Positions 56,438-64,000 of a DNA stretch of 64,000 nucleotides are shown in pieces. Source of the stretch: Tanypteryx hageni (taxonomy: Eukaryota; Arthropoda; Insecta; Odonata; Petaluridae); contig CM054115.1 in assembly GCA_028673005.1 (NCBI GenBank), positions 6,431,501 to 6,495,500 on the forward strand, in the 5' to 3' direction. Under the pieces are notes generated by a model. The model was given only the letters and a program-made list of their open reading frames with translations, was not told the DNA's origin and made no database searches. Each line of letters starts with the position of its first letter. The stretch's first letter is position 1. A program made the translations under genes and the position numbers.

Positions 56438-59400
56438 CCGTATTGTCCTGAGTATAATGCGATGTTTTTTCCAAAAAATGAAATTTTTTAAGTAGCCCCC
56501 ACATTATATTTGAGTATTAGTGATTTTAAAAGATCGTAAAATCGTGTTTCGAAAAATCAGCGTACATTCCGCACACCTGTTAAGTGATATAAGATACTTG
56601 TTACATTGTAGACACATTAGATGTAGTACATATTACAATGGGTCGAGTGAATAAAAATTATGCAAATGCTTAAAGCAAACAGTTAAAGCAAAAGCGCATT
56701 TGCTAAAAGCATAAGCAAATGCTAAAAGCATTTGCTTCATATTGAGTGAATAAAAGTTTGCTTTTGCTTATAAGCATATGCTACTCAGTTTTAAGCAAAT
56801 GCTTAAATTTTACGGTAGAAAGCTCTTCGCAACTCTTTCCTCACTTGTTTTTGTTTACATTTAAAGTTTTACATTACATTTACATTTACATTACAGTTGA
56901 ATTTCAAACTAAAAACATAAATATATTGGGCAATATATTTTAAAAAGTTAATTGATAATTTTTTCAAAAGAAATTGAGAGCAAGGATGGTAGGATACAGA
57001 AGGAGGAAAAGGAGGTTATGTGGAAAGAATACATGGAGGAGTTGTATAAGGTGAAGGAAAAGCCGGCAGAGCTGGAAATTGAGGAAGAAGGGGAAGTGGA
57101 TAGGGAGGAGATGGGGGAGGCAATACTGAGGGAGCAAGTAGTGGCAGCTATGAAGGAAATGAGGGAAGGAAAGGTGGCAGGAGTAGACGAGATACCTGTG
57201 GAACTGTTCAAGTGTCTGCAAGACAAAGGCATTGAAGAGGTGACCAACTTGTGCAATGCAATATATGAGAGTGGGGAGTGGCCGGAGGAGTTCGTCAGAA
57301 CGGAAATGATACCACTACCTAAAAAGAAAGGGGCAAAGAAGTGTGAGGAGCATAGAACTATTAGTCTGATAGCTCACGCAGCCAAGATAATGTTGAGAGT
57401 GATGAATAGAAGGTTGACGAGGATAATGGAAGAGAATGTAGCAGAAGAACAATTTGGATTTAGGAAATGAATGGGTACGAGGGATGCCATAGGGGTGGTA
57501 AGGATGATTGGAGAGAGCTATTTAGAATGGGACAAGGGTATCAGCCTGTGCTTTGTGGACTTGGAGAAGGCTTTCGACTGTGTGAGGTGGGAAAGGATGA
57601 TGGAGATATTGAAGGAGAAGAAAGTAGATTAGAGAGACAAAAGGTTGATAACAGGAGGCGGCCATGAGGATAGGGTAAAGCAGGACGGAGTGGTTCGAGA
57701 TTGGGAGAGGAGTTAGACAGGGCTACTGTTTGTCACCAACCCTGCTTAACATCTATACTGAAGAAATGATAAAGGAGTGTTGGGAGACGAGCACAGGAGT
57801 AAGCATTAGAGGAAGAATTACATCGTCAATTAGGTTTGCTGACAACATGATACTGTTTGCTGAGAGGATGGAAGACTTGAGGGAGATGCTACAGAATCTG
57901 GTGAGCATGGAGGACAGATATGGGTCGAGAATAAATGGAAAGAAAACGAAAGTAATGAGAATAGGGGTCGAGGAAAGGATGGAAGTGCAGGTGAGGGGGG
58001 AGAGGATAGAGCAGGTGGAACAGTACAGGTATCTTGGTACATTGTTGACAGAGGACTGGAAATGTGAGAAGGAAATTAAATGAGAATAGGTTTGGCAAAG
58101 GAATCGTTCAATAGAAAAAGGAAGCTATTTAACAGCAAGATGGATTTGCGATTGAGGAAGAGATTGGTAAAGTGTTATGTTTGGAGTGTGATTCTATATG
58201 GGTCGGAGACATGGACATTGAAGAAGAGAGACAGTGAGAGGGTGGAGGCATTTGAAATGTGGATGTGGAGGAGGATCCTGAAGGTTAAATGGACTGACAG
58301 GATTACAAATGTGGAAGTGCTATGAAGAGTAGATGAGGAAAGGAGTTTTATGGACACGATAGTGACTAGGAAAAAGAAATGGATAGGACATGTTTTGAGA
58401 AGAGGGGGATTACTGAAGGATGTTATCGAAGGAACGGTGCAGGGAAGAAAGAAAAGAGGAAAAATTAAAATGTTGGATATTTTAAGGGAGGGAGGAGGGT
58501 ATGGGGAGATGAAGAGAAGGGCACAGGATAGAAAAAGGTGGAGGAGGAGCACCTGAACCTGCAGATATGCAGAACACTATTTATTATTATATAATAATTT
58601 TTTTAACTATTTCTTCACAAAAATCATGGGTGCCTTTTTATTCAATTAGTTATAGTAATTTTATCCAGTCATTTGCCTTTATAGTGATTTTGGACGCCAC
58701 AAATTTTACTGTCTTACATACAGTTGTGCATTGTACGGGATGTACTTCCCCGACTCCTATTTGAAATCTATGATCACTTAATTAGATACCTTAAAAATAT
58801 TTCTATCTTCTGTTTGGCAGACAGTGCTCTGCCACATCTCTCTTGATTTTCTCCGAGTAACAGATTTGAAATATACTTAACATTTTCTTCAGAGAAACAA
58901 CCGTTGGTTGTTGAAACTTTTCTCATATTTTTTAACCTTTCATGTCACCCTAAACTGCCATATTTATATTTAGGATCAATTATCATGAAAATAGAGTACT
59001 CGGAAATATCTTAGCAAACTTTTTACCTCACTTAAAAAAGTTTAAGCATATGCCTAAAGCATTAAGCAAAACTTGGTTTTATTCACACAGCAAAATGCTT
59101 AGTTACATCTTAGTAACGCTCCTTTTTATGCTTAATTGTTGGAGCTTCGTGGCTATATCCAATATCAGAATGCTCGAGTATGAGTTTGTCTTTTCTTTGT
59201 AAGGTCTTTGAATTTTTCTCATAGTTCTTTCAATTATTTACTGTCATTAAACATGTTTAGGAGATGAAAGTTATGATGGATGGACAAGACGTTCCCATAA
59301 GGCATTCTGCTATTACCACTTCGCTGGTAAAGAACGCCTAAAAATCAGCTTTTGGCAAAAGAAAGTTTAATCCTTTAGGCAGCCTATCATTGAAGTCCCA

Positions 59401-59675
59401 AAGAATGAAATGCTTCTGTTTTGAAACCCAGTCCATTCCTGTAGACGGTAATTAACTAAAAACCTCCAGATGTCGATCTCTAAAGCTGAAATAATGGTTA
59501 AAATAAATTACTGCAATTCTCTTGTTAATCAACATTCTTTGGGAGTTCATACATTTACATAATGGTCTTTACCAATCAACAAAATTTTCGACTCCATGTT
59601 ATCTATACATTCATTAAAAATATTAAGATGCTCGTTATCTAATAGGTGCACATTATCGATGGAAAAAATACGGTA
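56438..59675. mobile_element. Possible pogo-type element interrupted by a LINE
   Basis: The left motif ACCGTATTGTCCTGAGTATA, ATGCGATG (about 56438) and the right motif GGTGCACATTATCGATGG, AAAAAATACGGTA (about 59645-59675) resemble inverted Tigger-type ends. Inside are AAGCAAATGCTTAAAGC-type repeats on both sides of a LINE (56640-56820 and 59035-59105). The pairing of the outer ends is tentative. Confidence 0.35.
56945..58585 (+). mobile_element. 5'-truncated RTE/BovB-like LINE, third copy, heavily mutated
   Basis: Plus-strand pieces read GKVAGVDEIPVELFKCLQ, EMIPLPKKKGAKKCEEHRT, EEQFGFRK, LCFVDLEKAFDCVRW, GVRQGYCLSPTLLNIY, SSIRFADNMILFAE and KCYVWSVILYGSETWTLKK, followed by WMWRRILKVKWTDR. 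The catalytic YADD box has become FADN, losing the second Asp. Stops at 57467, 57629, 58079 and 58322 and several frameshifts break the frame. The endonuclease is missing. The 3' end is near CAGATATGCAGAACAC. Confidence 0.85.
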
Positions 59676-59678
59676 TTT
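58586..59678. other. CASK intron, only repeat edges recognised
   Basis: Apart from the GCTTAA-type motifs at 59035-59105 and the ACGGTA-type end at 59645-59675, no feature was recognised. Confidence 0.4.
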
Positions 59679-59783
59679 AAAATGAAAGATAAGAAAAATC
59701 ACTTTATTTAATAGAAACCCTGGTCATATTTCTGCCAAATAAAATTGTTTTTTTATGAAGTGATTTTTCTTATCTTTCATTTT
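59679..59783. repeat. Perfect 26-bp inverted repeat with ~53-nt loop
   Basis: AAAATGAAAGATAAGAAAAA plus TCACTT (59679-59704) is matched exactly by its reverse complement at 59758-59783. It would form a strong hairpin in the CASK intron about 300 bp before an exon. Its origin is unknown. Confidence 0.8.
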
Positions 59784-60094
59784 AAGAAATGGAACTCCAC
59801 AAAGTTATGGCTAAATAAATAAGTTTTATTTACCTAGTAGTTGACATACATTCCCTGTTTCCTTTGTATTTACTTATCATTCAGTTACTTTTGTGAAAGG
59901 AGAATTTTCAATGCTGCCATTAGCCTTGTGACCCAGACTACGATTTTCTCTTACCCCTGCTATAAAGACTGTAATTCAGTTTTCTTAATCATATTATAAT
60001 AAATAATGATGTAGTACCTTAATGCATTGATTCTTATTGTAAAATTGCCAATTTTCTGAAAATTTATACTAAATTTTGATGCATTTTTTGTTAG

Positions 60095-60252
60095 CGGTGA
60101 ACATGATTCTTGACAGCCTAGATGACATCCATTGCTTACAAGAAGGGGCTGTTCCAGCACCAGCCACTAATTCTGCTTGTGCTGCCAGCTCTAGAGAAAA
60201 CCATTTTCTTCATGAAGTATTGGAAGATAAACAACTGCATGCCCTTCTTAAT
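60095..60252 (+). CDS. CASK: CASK exon: first L27 domain
   Basis: The exon (acceptor TAG ending 60094, donor GTGAGT at 60253) completes the codon split after 46847 (G|CG = Ala) and ends in phase 0. It encodes AVNMILDSLDDIHCLQEGA, a short variable segment, then HFLHEVLEDKQLHALLN. This matches the N-terminal L27 domain of CASK (AVS.VLDSL..IH....FLH.VF.D..LH.LLD), which pairs with the L27 domain of Discs-large/SAP97-type partners. The second L27, PDZ, SH3 and guanylate-kinase exons must be beyond 64 kb; I saw none in the last 3.7 kb. Confidence 0.93.
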
Positions 60253-62332
60253 GTGAGTTAGATTAATATGCTTCAATATTTTTTAAATTAAGGTATGTCA
60301 TTTGCAATGCATCTATGGCAAGGAGGGATATGGTGGAACTACTCTTAGTAAAGTACCCTCTTCAATGACCATCACAATGAATGACCAGCTTCTCTCAGAA
60401 CCAGTCTTAAACTCTAATGAAATTTTCCTCCTTTTTGATAAAAATGCCTTACTAGCTTGGCATAATTAGATAGAATTTTGCCCATAAGTTGTATAGTAAA
60501 TTGTCCTATAATTGTATTAAGTTCCTTTGTGGTGTAGTTAGAGTGTTTGCTTTATTACTGCATTTCAACATAAAGGAATAAAATCACCATCAGACAAAGA
60601 ATAAAAGTTACATCCACTCTCTGTTGCTCCATACATTTCTTATCACTTCTAGAATGCCAATTACCTCAGTAGTTATTTTGGTCATTTTGTTAGTTGCTTA
60701 TAAGTCTTACATGATACAAAGTTAAGTTAATCTAATAATCTATAAATGTCTCCAAGAAACATTTCTTTGAATAAAATGTTGCCCTAAATGATTGCAATGA
60801 AGTATTAGAATTGGGTGATGTTTATACCATTGGCTAAAGATTTTCTTCGGTTTTATCTTGTAAAAGAAAAAGTAATACTTTTACTGTGCATTTTTAATCA
60901 ATATCGATGTATCATAAGTACCTAAGAAAATTTTCCTCATTCGTCACTTAGAATTTATTTCTTGGATACTAGCGTAAAATCCCATCAATATGATGATGGG
61001 AAGGAATATGTTATTTATCATTTAACTTAAAATCTTGCAATTATTATTATTCTTATAAATAATTTAGTCTTATCTTCCAAATATCAAAATGTTGTTAAAA
61101 ATTCTAACATAATGGATGTATAACATAAACTCTAATGCTTTGTCATAGAAAACTGTTCAACATTATTTAAGACTCTCTGGACGACATGTTAAATGCTTGA
61201 TCGCTCTTATTAAGCCACTCAGTACCTACATATATATAACTCATTTGAGAATTGAGACAATAATGGGGTCTGGATTTCAACAATGGCATGGCTGTCAAGA
61301 AATATCTTCATGAAATCTCAAAATTTTGCAAAAAAAATCATTTAAATATTTCATTCAAGCGTTTGCTGACTGAGGGAGACAATTGGTAATAAGGCTAACA
61401 ATCATTCTTCATTATCATATAAAACAATCCCAGTTTGGAGATTGAGAGTCAATTTTCTAATTTTTATGAGCAAATGAATGAAAGCTTGCATGTTGCTAAA
61501 TTGATTTTTATGTGTAATCTTATGGAAAATTGGAATTATCTTTTGAAGCAGTCTGGTTTTTTGGGGATTTTTTTGTAAATTGCTTTTATTATAAGAGCCA
61601 AACATTTCTACCAAATTTCAATCTTCTTCCTAATCGGAAAGTGTGTTAACCTCTCAACGTCGAGTGACATGGTGAGTATGGCGGGGGCAGACTTCATATG
61701 CCGTTGAGTGATGCACTCAGTAATGACGCTCATCTTTTTTATTTTTTTGTCATGATGAATTTTCTTAAATCTAGATGACCTTGATATATTTCAAAAGAGG
61801 AATCTTTGGCCTATCTATTTATCATAATATTGTAATTTTATTGTTTTTCTTATAACATTTAATATGCATTAAATTTTTTGATTGATTTTTCATGTTGCTA
61901 TGGGAATTGGGGAATCTCATCTTCTAAAAACCTCCTATCCAATGCTGAGATGAACCGTCTATTGACACAAATGCTACTGCAAATTGAAAGGAGATTTTGA
62001 ATCTATCTGTCCACAGATTTCTCTTTCTCTCAGTTTTTTCTTATGCGTCAGCAATTGAGAGCTATAAGATTAGGAGAGCCGAACTATTGTTCAGCTCTTA
62101 GGACCATATTCTTGCCTTAGCATTTCTTGAGAGCAATATAGTATGAGTATAGTATGCTGCTATTTCTTGAGCAAAAATGATTTTGGAGTGAGTGCACGGG
62201 TCCTTATGCTCAGGTAAAAAAATTGGTAAATTTTTTAATTTTCAGAAACCAAAATTGCAATTTTTTAAAATACTCCTTCGACCTCAGAAATGGGATTTAA
62301 TTAAATGTCCTCTGTGCTTGAGGGGTTAATTT
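60253..62332. other. CASK intron, nothing recognised
   Basis: About 2 kb of AT-rich intronic sequence without recognised elements. Confidence 0.45.
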
Positions 62333-62786
62333 TCATTAAAAGCATTAAAGGTCCATTTAAAAGCAATGTGGTTGTTGTTATGGTTATTATACATTTCCAT
62401 TGTTGAAAATAGGAAAAATTCACACTTTTTTCAATTTTAAACAGATATTTACGTTAATTCGGTATGTATTTGAATTCTGCCTTAAAAAGTAAGAGCTCTG
62501 TTCTTGCAGCTACACAACTATTCTTTTTCCAAATTTGTATCCAAATTTTAAGTAGGTAATTTTAAAATGCATTTTTTGAAAGCCTTGCACTGAATCCCAT
62601 GCTTTTCTTATTGGTATTAAAATGGAACATTGGGGTTAAAAAGACCCCTTAAATATTAATTTTTTTGTGATTTTCAATTTTTCTCGTCAGTTGTGCCACT
62701 CAACCTACATACATGTCAAATTTCATATTTCTAGCCCTCTAGAAGTACCTCAGTCAGTGATACAAAAGTAGCTTTATTATTATAGA
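62333..62786 (-). mobile_element. Helitron-like 5' fragment, reverse
   Basis: Reverse complement of the 5' half of 35652-36583: shared blocks are CATTTCCATTGTTGAAAAT, TCCCATGCTTTTCTTAT, AACATTGGGGTTAAAAAGAC and CTAGAAGTACCTCAGTCAGT. Homology with the 35.6-kb copy runs out to about 62786. The 3' half is missing. Confidence 0.6.
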
Positions 62787-64000
62787 TGTGCAATTTTCAT
62801 TGCTTTTCCCTTATGAAAATGGTAATATTCCAGTATTGAAATAAAGAAAGGTGATTTTTTTGTTCAACCGTCAAAAACATCCACTGTCCATACACAGTTT
62901 ACGGAGTAATAATTACCTGCAATTATTAACGTTGCAATCTACTAAATTTGACATTGCTACAACAATAATTTCAATGCTTCATAAAAAGTGAAAAGTGAAT
63001 AATGCATTTCTTTTGTCTATTTGAAGGGTTACCCCTTATCTGGATTCATGATTTTACTAATGTAGTTGCATTCCTTGTGCCAGTGCGGCGCTAGTACAAA
63101 AACTGTTATTAATTATTTAAATAAATATATTAACGCCACAGTTTATATGTTGATTGTTTACTTAATGTAGGCGTAAATAAATAAATGTAAGATAGGTTTT
63201 TTATTTATTTTGATCAAATTCTTCTAACAGAAATACAGAGAAAATATTTTTTCAAATTTTGTCAGTCCTATTTTTATTATTATATCAAATTATGGTAGTA
63301 TAAAAAATAAATATAATTTCAATCGCATCAGTCTTATATAAATCTAACACACAAACAATCAAGTTATTAATTTTTAAACAGTTATTTCAAATAATAATGG
63401 AGAGTTTCTTACAAATGTTCTTACAGGATTCGCAAATCTGATAAATTTGTCTTTTTGACAAACACTACAAACCTTTTGCTCTCTTTGTTTGGGGTTCATT
63501 TGAATTTGTATTTTTCTCTTATCTTTAGATCTCCCAAACACAACGTTTCAACTCTTTGTTGTGTGCCATCTCTATTTTTCCAATCATATGTTGTCAAACC
63601 AAATCTTCTGCCATTTTTTCCAGAAAAGTGTTACGCTTGTCAAGTTTTCTCATATTCCAATTCAGGTATAGTATTATATAAACCCCGTTTTTTGAAGCTA
63701 AAAATCTAAAATTCGTGTAATGTTCGCACTTCCGAAATTTCGATGTTGATATTTTACAGCAACATCGGTTGAATAATCTGTCAGAAGCTGAGTTTGATGA
63801 TACAATTACCACAAAAAGTAAATATTTAAGAAGTGACTTCTAAAAATGATTTTTAGTACTTTTTTAACGTACGTAATCATGAACAATTGGCATCCATTGC
63901 CATTATATTACATGGAGACAACTCGAAAACCTATTTTGGAATCTAGCTCCCAAATCTCAGAGAACGGTTCAATTTTGAGCCATTGCACATTCTCAAGTTA
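62787..64000. other. CASK intron, nothing recognised to the window end
   Basis: AT-rich sequence; small ORFs without domain signatures. No downstream CASK exon was identified here. Confidence 0.4.

Noticed and set aside
63455..63709. Possible downstream CASK exon
   Set aside because: The translation has no similarity to the second L27 or PDZ regions of CASK and no suitable splice frame.

Overview
The window looks like intronic DNA of an arthropod, probably an insect or a chelicerate; the order cannot be fixed from the sequence. It is AT-rich, has very large introns, and is crowded with degraded mobile elements typical of arthropods: Penelope-like elements, RTE-like and CR1/Jockey-like LINEs, piggyBac, pogo/Tigger, mariner/IS630, hAT and Helitron families. 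There are no prokaryotic operons, rRNAs or CRISPR arrays. Almost every long ORF belongs to a mobile element and most are broken by stops or frameshifts.

One host gene can be recognised. Three plus-strand exons at 15436-15558, 46580-46847 and 60095-60252 encode consecutive parts of CASK (calcium/calmodulin-dependent serine protein kinase; Drosophila CASK/caki), a membrane-associated guanylate kinase scaffold. They cover the end of the CaM-kinase-like domain, the autoinhibitory/CaM-binding helix, and the first L27 domain. Splice sites are canonical, phases agree (0, 1, 0), and the three exons join into 183 codons without a stop. The introns are 31,021 bp and 13,247 bp. The rest of the kinase domain must lie upstream of the window, and the second L27, PDZ, SH3 and GUK domains downstream.

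Layout: 0-15.4 kb (upstream intron) holds a reverse Helitron-like copy, old Penelope-like debris, a purine-rich tract, a 5'-truncated CR1/Jockey-like LINE, a piggyBac fragment, a tRNA-derived SINE, a pogo relic, and a full-length but mutated piggyBac with TTAA ends (12.2-14.6 kb). 15.4-46.6 kb (CASK intron) holds an array of Helitron-like copies (18.2-21.5 kb), a pogo relic, a Penelope GIY-YIG fragment, a SINE, a complete mariner-like element (29.5-30.8 kb), an RTE-like LINE (31.0-34.1 kb), a Penelope terminal fold-back joined to a Helitron (34.1-35.6 kb), a hAT/ZMYM1-like relic (38.0-39.9 kb) and a deleted Penelope element (43.0-43.9 kb). 46.8-60.1 kb (CASK intron) holds two more RTE-like LINEs, a piggyBac-type MITE, a hAT fragment cut by a Helitron, and the best-preserved Penelope element (53.8-55.8 kb). 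60.3-64 kb is mostly unremarkable intron.

The most interesting signals are structural. Non-autonomous Helitron-like repeats have clear A|TC...hairpin...CTAG|T ends and occur as an inverted and head-to-tail array. A Penelope terminus, a TA tract and a Helitron are joined in the same order and orientation at two distant loci. Hammerhead-ribozyme-like cores lie in several Penelope termini. Most of the long (TA)n tracts abut the end of a mobile element. I found no convincing new multi-gene system.
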